Assembly (NCBI GenBank): GCA_028095005.1
Contig: CM051461.1
Location: 172,615,144 to 172,679,143, forward strand
Direction of reading: 5' to 3'
DNA: 64,000 nucleotides
Source: Rhynchospora pubera
Taxonomy: Eukaryota > Streptophyta > Magnoliopsida > Poales > Cyperaceae
Under the pieces are notes generated by a model. That model did not search any database. It saw nothing but the letters and a program-made list of their open reading frames with translations, and was not told where the DNA came from. This document shows, in pieces, positions 23,388 through 35,593 of the stretch. Every line of letters starts with the position of its first letter. Positions within the stretch are counted from its first letter, which is position 1. Both the position numbers and the translations under genes were made by a program.

Positions 23388-26300
23388 ATGGCGAAGAAAG
23401 TACTCTTGCTGTGCGGTGACTACGTGGAAGATTATGAGGTACTGCTAATCATTCCTCCCTTACGGAAACCTTGTTGCTTTTCTGAATTTGTGCTTAACAC
23501 TGGCATGCTCCCATACAAGATTAGGGATACATTAGTGATTAATCGGTTTGGATTTTTTGATTATTTGTAGGTGATGGTTCCTTTCCAAGCTTTACAGGCG
23601 TATGGTATCGAGGTTGATGCTGTTTGCCCCGGGAAGAAGGCCAGCGATGTTTGTCGAACTGCTGTGCATCAATTTTCAGGTCACCAGGTAACTTAATTTT
23701 AGTTTTCTTTCTTTTAATACTGGTTGATTCTATTTGGGTTTCGATCATGTATGGTTGGATTGTTTTTTGGTAATTTCTCACCTTTGGTTGCTTTGACTTT
23801 ACCTAATGCTTACTTCTTTGAATTGTTCATGCTGTTTGTTGCTGTCATATTATGTGTGTAAAAGGAAAAAGTCAACTATTGGAGGCTACAGTAATATTTA
23901 TTTTTTATTTTATTGCTGCTAGTTTTTAGCTTGTTAAATGGTCAATGAATAGACATATGTATAATTATAATGTAATACCTACGAAATAGTTTTATCCTTG
24001 TCTTTGAAACAAGGGTAATTATTGCCAGTAAATTGAAAGACAGTATACTCAATTGGCTTCTTCAAGGACGTGCATATTTGTAAATTCCAGGCTTGTCTCC
24101 CTTAATATGGTGGGATGGGCAGAAATTCTGAATTGTTAAATCATGCAGATCATGTGGACAATGTTGATATCTTCTCAAATCTCAACTTGCCTCCTATATG
24201 TTTGGTTCCATTAGTATTAAATGATACATTTGGTCTACTCCTGGCATGTGGTGGTCCTCGTGATTGGTGAAATAATGAGTCAACTATTGGTTGTGAGGGG
24301 GAAAAAGATTCCTGTAATCATGTCATGAAGGTCATGTAGTATATTTTAATGTCTATTGTAATATGAAATGGCCTCTAACTGTTGGTAATTTAACCATTAC
24401 ATGTGCATTTGAATTTGGTCTAATCGTGCTATGTAGTGTTTATGTTTTCTAAATGTTGCACCGACTAAATTTGTATTCGTTACTAAATAAGCTTATTCTC
24501 GAATATGTCATTTTTAATCCGTTATATATGATATAATTTTGAACTCAAGCACATCTGGGAGGCCTTTGTATAATTCAAAATTTAAATTTGGGCAGGTTTT
24601 GTACCGGTAGAGATGATTCCAGTTTCATGCTTCCATACTGAAAGGACTTGCAATTATTTTTATTTGCTTTTTCTATGTTTTATTGGGTTTCTTACTGATT
24701 TGAAAAATATAGTAACTGTCTGTAAGCAAGGCAGATCTAACTAAAACATATATAATTTCAAATAATTTCAGCTGAGAATATTTGAGCAGTGCAAAAATAC
24801 AATTTTGCAATCATCTACTATTATTACTGATAGCAAAGAAGTTCTATGTAGATTTTACTTGAGATGAATTGTATTTCCTTTTTTTATCTTTAAATATGAA
24901 AAAGAGCTTTACCTTTTATGTTGTATTGTTCTTTTTGCTGGAATGCTATTGTTCTGAGTGTATTAACTATTAACTCTTACAGACATACTCAGAATCAAGA
25001 GGCCACAACTTTGCACTTAATGCGACATTCGACTCAGTCGACCCAGCTCAATATGATGGCCTTGTCATCCCAGGCGGACGGGCCCCAGAGTATCTTGCCA
25101 TGGATGAATCTGTCTTGACCGTGGTTCAAAAGTTTGTCCAAGCCAAGAAGCCAATTGCATCCGTCTGCCACGGTCAATTAATACTTGCTGCTGCAGGAGT
25201 TGTTGCAAATAAGACATGCACCGCTTACCCCGCCGTCAAGCCAGCCTTGATTGATGCTGGCTGCCAGTGGGTTGAGGCTGATACCGGGATTGAGTGTGTA
25301 ACAGATGGGAATCTGATAACAGGTGCGACATATTTTTCACACCCGGAGTTTATCAGCCAGTTTGTGAAGGCTCTTGGCGGGACTGTTACTGGCTCTGATA
25401 AAAAGATTTTGTTCCTTTGTGGGGTATGTCTACTTTCATGAAGCTAGAATTTTTTTATATAAGTTGTGATTTAAGTTTGACAATTGCTCGAAACACCTAA
25501 ACTATGATAATTCTGTCAGGTGCAATACTATTGGTTTTTGGTGTTCCAATTTACACCGAATAAAGTTTATCATGGAACTCCTAGATCTTTTGTGATGCAA
25601 GGGAAGTAAAAGTTGTATTTTATTTACGTTTCCATCTTTGCACTATTGGGTACTGATCTTTTTAAAGACAAGAAAGTGATTCTTATGATCATGTGGTTTT
25701 TGGATAGACCATAATGGGGTAGGGTTTAATCTGAGATATAATATTTTGGGCATTTGCAAATTATCTATAAAAAAGGGTGTAATTTACAAAGGTGGAAACC
25801 TGTTGACACTGAAACATTTGCAAGCTCCAAGCTACAAGAATTTCAGTTTGATATATCCAATCTGGTCTCATTTAAACAAAACAGGACTACATGGAGGATT
25901 ATGAGGTAATGGTACCTTACCAAGCCCTTCAAGCCCTGGGTTGTACTGTGCATGCCGTTTGCCCCAACAAACAAGCTGGTGACAAATGTCCAACTGCCAT
26001 TCATGACTTTGAGGGAGAACAAACCTACAGTGAGAAGCCTGGCCATGATTTCTCCCTCAATGCATCTTTTGATCAATTGAACTTTTCTGAGTATGATGCG
26101 CTTGTGATCCCTGGTGGGCGGGCCCCAGAGTATCTGGCCTTGAACGAGAAGGTAATAGAGATTGTGAGAGAGTTTATGGAAAAGGGGAAGCCAATTGCAT
26201 CGATTTGCCATGGGCAGCAGATTTTGTCTGCTGCTGGAGTATTAAAAGTAAGTTTGTCTGAATTTTGCTCTTAACAAGCTTTTTCTCTATTTTAATCAAC

Positions 26301-26970
26301 CTTTGCAAATGTTCACTTGACTGTGATACGTAAATACGTGAAAATAGTAAAATTTCAGTTTGGTTGGATTGCTATGATTTGCACTGCTCATCTGAAATAT
26401 CTTCCGATGTCCTTCAAGTTTTTGTGCTGTTCTCACTCTGGTCCAAACTAATTATTTTTTTTTTCTGATTCTCATTTATTGGTGCCCATAAGAAATTTGT
26501 TTACCAGTCCCTGATATCTTGATATAAAAATTTAGCATGTGTATTAAATTAACAAGGCATGATAGGGCTGTTTGACTGTAAAACTTAAATTGTATAAGCT
26601 CAGCACCTAACAACGTAGAATAATATGTTATTTAATTTAGGAATCAAGAAGTCAAGATTGTTTGTTTTGGTCTATTCTTTTTTGAAAATAAAGCTGCAAG
26701 TCTGTCTTTCACCTTGAGAGTACTGAATAAAAAACACATATTAACAATTTAATTCAACACTTGGCCAATAAAAATATGTAGGGGAAGAAATGCACTGCAT
26801 ACCCTGCTGTCAAGCTCAATGTGGTACTAGCTGGGGCGACGTGGCTTGAACCCAACCCGATACACCGCTGTTTTACCGATGGCAACTTGGTTACTGGTGC
26901 AGCTTGGCCTGGCCATCCTGAATTTGTCGCTCAACTCATGGCCTTACTCGGTATCAGAGTTTCCTTTTGA
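23388..26970 (+). CDS. DJ1D: DJ-1/PfpI two-domain protein, DJ-1D type (putative glyoxalase III)
   Basis: Five exons: 23388-23438, 23571-23687, 24983-25423, 25885-26247 and 26782-26970. All introns are GT-AG in phase 0, giving 386 residues, about the length of plant DJ-1D (roughly 390). Two DJ-1/PfpI domains lie in tandem. Domain 1 (about 1-195) starts KKVLLLCGDYVEDYEVMVPF and has its nucleophile in SVCHGQ (Cys118). Domain 2 (about 198-386) starts KILFLCGDYMEDYEVMVPY and has its nucleophile in SICHGQ (Cys311). Both domains keep the nucleophile-elbow CHG and the IPGGRAPEYLA segment. The family converts methylglyoxal or glyoxal to lactate or glycolate without glutathione and protects against carbonyl stress. 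No targeting peptide is seen, so a cytosolic location is likely. Start context GAGATGGCG fits the family N-terminus. The exon pattern repeats across the two domains, showing an internal gene duplication. The gene appears intact. Confidence 0.93.
23439..26781 (+). other. Introns of the DJ-1D gene
   Basis: The introns are 23439-23570, 23688-24982, 25424-25884 and 26248-26781. The second is the longest (1,295 bp) and contains only AT-rich sequence; I saw no embedded element or exon in it. Confidence 0.85.
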
Positions 26971-27512
26971 CCAATCTGTCACTCAGCTTTGCCTGCCACA
27001 ATGGATGGGATACCAGTACCAGTGTCTGTCTGTGTGTTTGTTTTTGATGATGTATATGTACTGTACTGGGATTTACTTCTTATAGAAGTGCCGGAGCTTT
27101 TTTATCATGGGATCCGCTTGTTTTCAAAAAATAAATGAAAAGGCTGGTTCATTGAATAGAACATAGAGAACTAGTTGTGATACAAGTTTTTGCTTGGAGA
27201 CGCTTCAATTAAAATACTTGTTCTGCTCTTTTCCTCTTTATTTTTTTAAATTCCATTTTGTGAATACTTTAGTTTGCTGTTGGTCAAATAAATACACGGT
27301 TTACTCTTCAAAAAGACAGACAACGTGAAACATCCTTTTAAAATTATTTATTTTCACATGCCACCATGAGCGCATAGAGTTCGGCTTTCTCCAAATGTAA
27401 GCTTGATTGCTGTTAAATAAATATAAATCTAGGCTTATATAACATTCTTTTTGCATCCTTTGCGGATGACATTAAAGAAATATGGACAGGATAATGGAAG
27501 TTTCCATCTTAT

Positions 27513-27701
27513 GGCTCCGTTTGGATGGCTTCTTCCCGGAATAAGGAATAAGGAATAACCACTTTTTACCAATAAATTTATTTCTAACCATCCAAACTCT
27601 TCACAAAAGTTACACACTTCCCAATAAATTTACCCCTTCCCAATAAATTTCTTCCCTTCTTCCTTCTTCCTACCTTATTCTCAACGCATCCAAACGGAGC
27701 C
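27513..27701. mobile_element. MITE, 'CCGTTTGGAT' family, copy 4
   Basis: The ends GGCTCCGTTTGGATG and CATCCAAACGGAGCC are near-perfect inverted repeats, flanked by TAT on both sides (27510-27512 and 27702-27704). The core ACCATCCAAACTCTTCACAA and ACACACTTCCCAATAAATTT matches the other three copies. It lies about 540 bases downstream of the DJ-1D stop. This is the best-preserved copy. Confidence 0.8.
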
Positions 27702-28599
27702 TATAAGATGTTGATAGAAAAATGAACAATACCAAAATTCTTTTCTCGCTAAGGAAAAACATAGTACAGCAACTTAACAATTTTCAAACTCACAAGTCAC
27801 AGTAAATTAGTCAGGAAGAAAGAACAAGAAGTAGAATTAAAGAGTATTCCGCTAACAAAACTACTTAAATTGACTCAACGAAGAAGTTTTGTTGGAAACT
27901 TTGTTGTAGAGTTTTGATTTATTGAAATCCACCAATCCCTTTTCTATTTCTACCAAAATTTATCATTCACAAGAAGTCACTTCACCCATATATAGAATAA
28001 GCTTTTACACTAAACGAAAGATAATTAATGATTGATCTTTTGAGACTCCACCCGAATGAACTGAGAGATGGAAAATTACTATTTCTAAGAAGCATTGCCT
28101 CTTGCAACATTACTGTTCAACCAAGTCTATGCAAGTAGCATTCAGCAATACAGTTGAAGTGCAAGCACTAAAGCACCGTGCACCATGAGTCTATGACCAT
28201 GTTACTTGATATCTACCAGCCAATATGTCAAAAATACAACGTCTAATACAAGGTTTAGACTGTTTAGTTTGTTCATGATAGGAAAAACAGGCACAATTTA
28301 TATGGCTGTTGGGTTTGCAGCTACAACTTCTGAGCAGAATTGCACAATCGCCAGAACTGGTTAGTGTAATGGAATTCCAACTGATTTAACTCTTGGTGGT
28401 TCAAAGCATTTGGAACTTATACTACAGATATCATAATTCATTATTTAAAGAAATAAAAAGGAACCCCAAACATAGAGAGACCAATAATATGCTGCTTACA
28501 ACACTGGAACAACAAAATTTTCAATGAACCTTGTGAAAGAAAAACACATCCCGTTACAATGATTATAGAGCCGCCAAAACTCGGGAAAATAAATTCAAA

Positions 28600-29435
28600 A
28601 ATTTTCCCCAAAAGGCAGCTTCAAATCCAGTGCTTGTGGGCCAACTTTCAAGGCCTCACTCTGTATTCTGATGCTTTTCGTAATGAAAATGTTGGGCTTT
28701 CGGCCCACTTATTTCCAAACAAAAAGAAAACATTCAAGGCCTCATCTTTTTTAAACCTGACAAATGGCATGCACTCTTTCTTCATCTTCTTTGGATCAGG
28801 ATTTCTTCCCATGTTTATTGCGCTATCAATGATCAATCTCCTCATTGGGTGAGAAGGAACCTGTTTCTACATTAAACTTCACCTTGAGTATATTCAGGCA
28901 GTCAGCCTTCCACCCATCATACAATTTAATTTATTAACATATATCAGTCCAACTGTCAGTTTAGGAGCTGACGAAGCTGACACTGCAGCTCCACCTTTCT
29001 TTCTCCCTTTTTTCGTCCCAGCTTCCTGTTTTTGCAGCAACTTGCTCATAAGCACAACCATATCTTGCAAGTACTTATTGGCCTTCCTTAGAGTTGGGTT
29101 CACCGGCTACAGGCCAACCCGCTTTGATCACAAAACCACTTTTCTCCAGAATGTTTGCCCACACATGCTCAGCATAGTGGAGACAAATGGGGACCATCAA
29201 TCGGGTCTGCACATCCATGAACTTCATCACCAGCTCCTGGTTCATCCCCCGCGGCCCCGCCCCACACGAGAATTCTATCATCCCTGGGCCCTGGCTGCTT
29301 GCAGATCATAGAACCCAGTTTTCAGTGCCTCTCTAAACATGAATGCTTAATTCATAACTCTTCTCGGTTTCTCTGATGGCAAAATTAATCTCATTTGCAA
29401 ACACCCGGTCTGCATAGGTGCTTGGTTCACCTTAT
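28600..29435 (-). pseudogene. Fragment of cytosolic leucyl-tRNA synthetase, broken
   Basis: The minus strand encodes, in several shifted frames, the C-terminal third of eukaryotic leucyl-tRNA synthetase. In order the pieces are: STYADRVFANEINFAIRETE, then REALKTGFYDLQAARAQG, then MNQELVMKFMDVQTRL with ICLHYAEHVWANILEKSGF, then LRKANKYLQDMVVLMSKLLQ, then GLIYVN, then CMPFVRFKKDEAL, and finally QALDLKLPFGE. Stops occur inside the frame (for example after SIHV). There are no introns where a gene would have them, so a processed or otherwise decayed copy is likely. Both the catalytic N-terminal part and the extreme C-terminus are absent. A roughly 85-bp insert flanked by an 11-bp repeat (GAGGCCTTGAA) interrupts it near 28640-28735. 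Confidence 0.8.
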
Positions 29436-31520
29436 TTGGAGTCTTTTTAATGTTATGAAATTTTTATGTGTTGTACGTATATATCACAATAAACATTTTA
29501 AAAAGAGCTAAAATATGTAGAAAATTATCCAAATATTTTTTTGGAATGTTCTGTGGCTCACATAATCAATAAGTATATCACAATAATTTCATCGTTTTTA
29601 AAAAACGCATTAAAAAAAAAACACATACGCGTGGAAAATATTGAGTAGTATAAAAATGATCTAGAAGGCCACAGAAACGTTCTGAAAAGTTCTTCATCAA
29701 TTTACGTTTTTATAATTTTAATCTTTATTTTTCTCTTCTTTATTATTAAAAAAATGCCAAAACAACCTAAAGCGTGGAAAATTGTACAACTATATTGTTT
29801 AAATATTCTCTGGGCCACTGAGAATCAAGAAATTTGCAATCATTTTGAGACTTTTAATTTATCTTTTTCAAGGACTAATTACTAAAGCACCTAAAAAATT
29901 ACCCAAATGCATAGAAAACTACCCAACTACCTTTAACGTGTTGTAGGGTGACAAAGAAACCATTACAAAAAAAAAATCATTATAATCTGAAACGATCTTT
30001 TTTACAGTTTATTATTGGGTTTACTAGGGGGTTAATCGAGCTTCGCTCGATATTTGACTTACTAATAAATATAAAATATGTCATGATTTTAAATTTTGTG
30101 AAGATTAATAAATAAAATTTTATTTTTCTGATGGAAATAATTTATAAGTTGTTTATATTTAATATTTATTGGGTATTTTATGTTGAGTTTGTAATAAATT
30201 TAAAATTTCATATATGTGTGTGTTAATATGTTTATTCAAAGTGCAATCAGCTTCCTTGAAAATTTTTCTGTACCTTCAATATGCCAGAATTTGTAAATAT
30301 AGTTATAACATCATCTATAAAATAAAGCAACATTTTTTTAAATAAAAATACTGACATAATAAAATAGCAAATAAAGTGGTAGAGGAGCATATTAGCACAG
30401 TTGGAGTAAAAATCACTTAAAATCAGTTATATATCATATTATAATCTCTTTGGTGCCAACTTGTCGATGCACGCTAATGAAAAAGGCAGGGATACCTATA
30501 ACCATTTTTTAAAACTCACTTAAAAACAAATGAAATTGTGAAGAGCTTTCTATGCTTGTTTTTCAAAAATTATATCTTCGTTCTCTTTTTCATCTATAGG
30601 CAAGTGTAAATAAATTGAATTTCACTAAACATAGGTGATAAAAATAATATTAGTATGGCAAGCATGTCATTATAGTGTTGGTGTGAGGTTTTTGATTAGT
30701 TTTATTTTTTTCCCCAAGAATAGAGAATAAAATGCTGGTACAAAGGCTGTCTTCTAACAGTTTAGTTTTCCAAAAAAAAAAAAAAAATTCCTAGGCATTG
30801 ACAAACAGAATTTGCAAAATCTTTGAAACCAATAATACTTTACATATCATTTGAAATTGATAATAATCTTTTTGATACCACGTGGTTCATCTCAAAAAGA
30901 GGAAGCTAAAAAACATGAAGGTTGTACCTATAGAAAATGAATTTGAAAAATAAAGGAGATAAAGAGAAAATTTTCAGCAAAGGGAATAATTTTATTAATC
31001 AACAAAGGCAATAATTATATGCCTACCAAATATCAGAATTGGGTAGACCTTTTTTGACGCCGGATCTCTAGTCTACCAAATACCAGATTTTAATCGGGTC
31101 CAGCTCCGCGCCATTTTTCCTTGCCATTAATCATAACTCTGAAATAAACAACCGCTGATTTTGCAGCTTGGCCTATGGGCTATGGATGGCCGTCTCAAAG
31201 CACCTTATTCTGTTATTTAAAATTTTGTGAAGATATAGTTAAGAGTCAGAGAAAATAATTAATAGCACTCCCGGAAAATAATGGATAGTACTTTGGTGCT
31301 ACATGTTTAACGTGCAATACTTACATTTAAAGAATTTATTGAGAAAGGAAACAACCTTGTCATATAGCTTGGTACTTAAAAATGCTTTCATGAGAATAGT
31401 GTAGGTAATGACATTTGGGCTAATACACTGAAATAGAACACTTCAGTAACGCATGATAATGATCAAATAAACAAAGAAGAGAGAATAAGGGAAATAAAGG
31501 TTAATCAACCCCCGTGTTGC
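29436..31520. other. AT-rich intergenic stretch
   Basis: No gene or transposon end is recognised. The region is AT-rich with long homopolymer runs. Confidence 0.55.
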
Positions 31521-31522
31521 AT

Positions 31523-32117
31523 TTACACAAACACCTTGACTGCATTCCCCAATTGCCTAAGTTTACCCAATGCATCAATAATCCCGACCTCATCCATCTC
31601 CATTAGTAGCTCTATTGATTTCTTCCACATGCCATTATCCCTATACAACTTAATTACTCTACAATATACAAAACCATCTAACCTAATTCTCTTCTTCTTC
31701 ATCTCATTCAAGACCCACCATGAATCCCTAAACCGACCTGCCTTAGCATAGCAATCCAAGAGAAGTATCTGGGGTAGTGTCAATAAAATTAAAAACAGAG
31801 TTAATGGCGATTTTGAGAACAATACAAAATTCATAAACGGAAATCCACACCTGAATTAGTAGCATTACCAGCAAACTCCAACCCTAGTTCCTCCAATTCA
31901 CTAACATCATTAGATTAGACACTTTGTCACTTGTCTTGACCACCTTGGTAGTAGCTTCGTAATTCTCTTTGGCACCCCTTCCATCAATTAAATAATGAAC
32001 ATTCATAAACAGATCTAGGATTTTCGTTATGCAACCCATAAGTCCGAGAAGAGTACAAACGGAGGGAGGAGGCGAGGACGATAAAGGAGGGCCGCTGTGG
32101 TGACCAATTTCTACCAT
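31523..32117 (-). pseudogene. Pentatricopeptide-repeat (PPR) protein remnant
   Basis: The minus-strand frame 31523-31834 contains LDCYAKAGRFRDSWWVLNEM, KRIRLDGFVYCRVIKLYRDN and WKKSIELLMEMDEVGI. This matches the 35-residue PPR rhythm (helix A with Y..VI..Y...G, helix B with A..L...M...GI) for about two repeats. A second open piece follows upstream at 31884-32117 in another frame. Functional plant PPR genes have many repeats in one long exon, so this short multi-frame stretch is a remnant. It has no start context and no organelle-targeting peptide. Confidence 0.5.
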
Positions 32118-32149
32118 AGGAGGAGGAGGAAGCAGAAAGGAAATGAGGA

Positions 32150-33653
32150 ATTAGAGTAGGCGCCTAGACGGCACAAAACATAAACAGTGCAGGGAAGGAG
32201 GCGATGCAATTTTTTTGCTTTTAGAGAGAGGGACTGAGATGAAATATGATGGAAGGAACTCAACATAAAAGAATATTGTGCAACCAATTAATTGTATTTT
32301 GATGAACCGAGTTATTTTTTCCCACTATATGCTCGCCACACCAAGATTTATACAGACGAAGTTCCACAAACTAAAAAAATCTTCTTATGCCCGATTCCCG
32401 TGTCCGTCCAAACTCAACTGTGTTTAAACCGACACCCACGGGTTTTTATTTATAATACTGATTATTACAAATTGGTTTAAAAAAAATGATCCAAATGCGT
32501 GGTTACCCAACTCTGCATCATTTTTTATCAGCGTTTTTCATTTAATCTATTTAGCTAGGATCCTTATTAGGAAAATGCCAATAAAAATATCGTAAATGCG
32601 TGGAATATTATACAAATATAGTAATAAAATCTCAAGAGGATAAAAAAAAACACAGAAAAACTTTCGTAATATTGAGGTTATTAATACGTTAGACCGGTCT
32701 TTTTGTTGATTTTATTATTATCAATTGATCTCTTCCTTATGCAAGCGTGTGTGGCTGCTAAATCAGAAAATCCAAAACATGGAAAATATATTATTTTGCA
32801 GTGGCAAAGTCATTGTTATTTTTCGATATTTTTTTCTTTTTGTTCCCTTTGAACCAACATGAGATAATTTTAAGCATATATTATAGTAGTTTATTTGAAT
32901 TAAAGACACTTGATGCATCTTGTTTCCTTCAACATGCGACAATATAATTTAGGAGACTATGCCATTCGCGTTACATATTGCTTTATAATATACCTACTCG
33001 CATTAAAACATCACGACTCACGAGGCAAGCGACTCTCCATCCGATATTTCGTGATATTGAATTTTTATTTTTATTTTGTTTATATCTCGTCTGAGACAAG
33101 TTAGAAACATTGTTAAAAACACTCGCACATTAATTTTGAAGAAAAGTAGGCAAGGTTAGGGTGTATTAATTGCCTCATTTCTGCCAACCGAAATACCTTT
33201 GGTTTGAATCATGAAGAAAACATTTCTTTCAAATTTGTTTAATAAGAAATTATTGGATTGGAAATGCCAAACCAGTCGTAAAAAAACTTACTTGTCCTTG
33301 TCGTCCCATTTGAAGAGAAATTAAATGGATAATTTCTGAATTTGTCACACACAAAAGAATGTCGTATACGTACGGACTTAGATTGCGAAAAGTTCAGAGT
33401 TAAGACCATAGAATAATGCGACAATAATTACTTGTAAGCAACTGGCCATGGAACACAAACCATCGGTAGCCAAGTAAAAACGCCCATAAGGCCATAATAC
33501 CCAGAATTAGAATTTTTTTAGAATCTTTGACTTGATTGCTTAGTCAAATTGTAACCCTTTATAATTTACGAGATTCAGCGCAATTCTGTGGAATCTAATC
33601 CCCTTCGTTCTGCTCTATTAGGTACCCTCATACGATATTAACTAATTATAATT
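32150..33653. other. Intergenic region upstream of the WAK-like locus
   Basis: No gene is seen. The 100 bases before the WAK-like ATG contain a possible TATA element (CTTTATAATTT near 33556-33566). Confidence 0.45.
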
Positions 33654-34449
33654 ATGAAACCCGAAACGATAATTTCCCAAACAACCCCAGCCTTGGTGGT
33701 GTCATTATTGATGCTTACAATGATGCTATTATTCATGCCGTTCCAGACAGCAGCATCTGCCATTGCATTACCTGGATGTCCAGAAGCGTGTGGCGGCGTT
33801 CAAATCCCATACCCCTTTGGCATCGGCCCAAACTGTTCCTTGCCAGGCTTTGAGCTGAGCTGCAACACCTCAAATAATGGCTCGCTCACACCTTTCTTGT
33901 TCAACGACATCCCAGTCCTGAACATAGACCTCGAATGGGGCCATGTACGGGTGAACAAAAGCATAACCTCTAGCTGCTACAACCAAGAAACTACCAGTGG
34001 CATGATCAGCAATAGTACTACTGGTGGTTGGAATCTGTCAGGCACGCCATACCACATCCACTATGAAGAGAAGTTCACAGTCGTTGGCTGTGATATAATT
34101 GCCAATATTAATTTTGATGAGATCAATCTGCTCCAGAGTGGGTGTAGCACAAAGCCTTGTGACATTCCGGACAACATAATTAACGGAGTTTGCTCTGGAA
34201 AAGGTTGCTGCCAAATAGATATACCGACGAGGATGAACTATTACCAAGTTAGTCTTCATCATGGTAATAGTTCGAAACTTCGAATAACTTAAGCCAGTGT
34301 GGTTATGCTGTTCTTGCTGAGAATAGTACCTTTAACTTCAGTTACAATAATAATAAGCAGCAGCAAATGCCACTACTTCTTGATTGGAGTATAGGAAATG
34401 AGGGGTGTCTGACAGCAGAAGCCAACCGATCCACCTTTGCCTGTATCAC
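33654..34449 (+). pseudogene. WAK-like receptor kinase, extracellular half (broken)
   Basis: The ORF starts with an N-terminal hydrophobic signal segment (LLMLTMMLLFMPF), followed by a GUB_WAK_bind wall-binding domain. The hallmark run is CPEACGGVQIPYPFGIGPNC, then FELSCN, and a late GCCQIDIP. The open frame stops at 34290-34292. The homologous protein continues in another frame from TTA at 34289, giving LSQCGYAVLAENSTFNFSYN and reaching GCLTAEANRSTFACI at about 34448. That is a one-base frameshift near 34280. Immediately after ...FACI the sequence changes to an inverted hAT transposase. The EGF-like part that should follow is missing. WAKs bind pectin at the cell wall and signal through a cytoplasmic kinase; here the kinase half lies 25 kb downstream at 59484. 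Confidence 0.88.
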
Positions 34450-35593
34450 TCCTCTGGACTTGGACCTTTTATGCTTCTTTGATCATTGACATACCTCTTC
34501 AAGGCTCCTTTCAACACCAATGCTTTCTTAATCATTAAAAGCGTTGAATTCCATCTTGTTGGGCAATCTAGAGCCAAACCCTTTTTAGGTGACAAGTTGA
34601 GCTCATCCAAAATAGAATTGAGAACTTGAAGTCTTGATCCACTTGAACCAATATGCCGTAATAGTTCTCGAATGTTTTCCAATGTTGTATGGATGAGTTT
34701 CATGCCTTCTTGCGCAATGAGATTCAAAATATGTGCCGAACATCTCATATGCATGTGACTTGCACCGAACATCTCAAAGCATCTTTTTTGATAGTCTATT
34801 CTCCAAATTAATGTTTCACAGCAAGATCATTCACCGAAGAGTTATCTAGAGTAATAGCAAATATCTTGTCATCTAACTTCCAATCGGTCCATATCTTTTC
34901 AACCAAGTCAGCAACGACTTGCCCTGAATGTGGATAAGGGATTTTCTTGAAAGCTATTATCCTTTTCTGAAACTGAAATCCCTTATCGATCCAATGTGCC
35001 GTTAAACACAAGTATCCTAAATTGGCACTTAAGGTCCATATGTCACTTGTAAATGACACATGTGAGTCCAATTTTTGGAGCTCTGCCAATGCAACTCTGC
35101 AACCAGCCTTGAAAACTGCGACACAATCTTCTCGTACTGTCTGACGCCCAACAGATCTATATTCTGGTCTCAAAGATCGCATAGCTGGTTCAAAAAACTG
35201 ACTTTCAGTGACTGAAAATGGAAGTTCAGCATCAATGAAGAAAAGCGTGAGAAGGCCACGCGTCAACTCGGGATCAAATTTGAAAGTAGACGGATCAAAC
35301 CAATCATCCCCTTGAGTTGTTAACATGTTTGCTCTTTCTTCATCGCCGATGCTTTTGCAAGAGGTCAAAAAATACCGACGCAAGTTGGAGGTCCCCGAGC
35401 CTTTGACCTTACTCAAAGCACTTCCACAATGTTTGCATACCACCTTCTTATCTCCAGTATCAACAAAGTGGCCCCAAACCACATATTTTTTCTTCGATTG
35501 AGTTGATCTTGTTTCAATGGTCTCACTTCGGCTCTCACTTTCCTCCACGACAACGTCGACACTAAGAGTTGGTTGATTACCGGATAATGACAT
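34450..35593 (-). pseudogene. hAT-family transposase, 3'-truncated and frameshifted
   Basis: Translation starts at 35593. Residues about 35-80 are a BED-type DNA-binding region (YVVWGHFVD..., VCKHCGSAL, GTSNLRRYFLTSCK). The expected zinc-ligand histidine in the LRRH position is tyrosine. Then come LPFSVTES-FF, a conserved SFTSDIWTL and TAHWID block, and the RNase-H-like start FAITLDNSSVND. One base is missing near 34810; the frame continues at 34772 with MRCSAHILNLIAQEGM and LDCPTRWNSTLLMI. The gene ends abruptly at about 34450, after SIKGPSPEE, exactly at the WAK junction. The C-terminal dimerisation domain is therefore lost. A TTTTGTAG acceptor before the ATG implies a non-coding first exon. 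The element is dead. Confidence 0.88.

Noticed and set aside
25843..26211. 122-codon minus-strand ORF opposite DJ-1D exon 4
   Set aside because: It is an antisense shadow of a conserved exon with no domain of its own.
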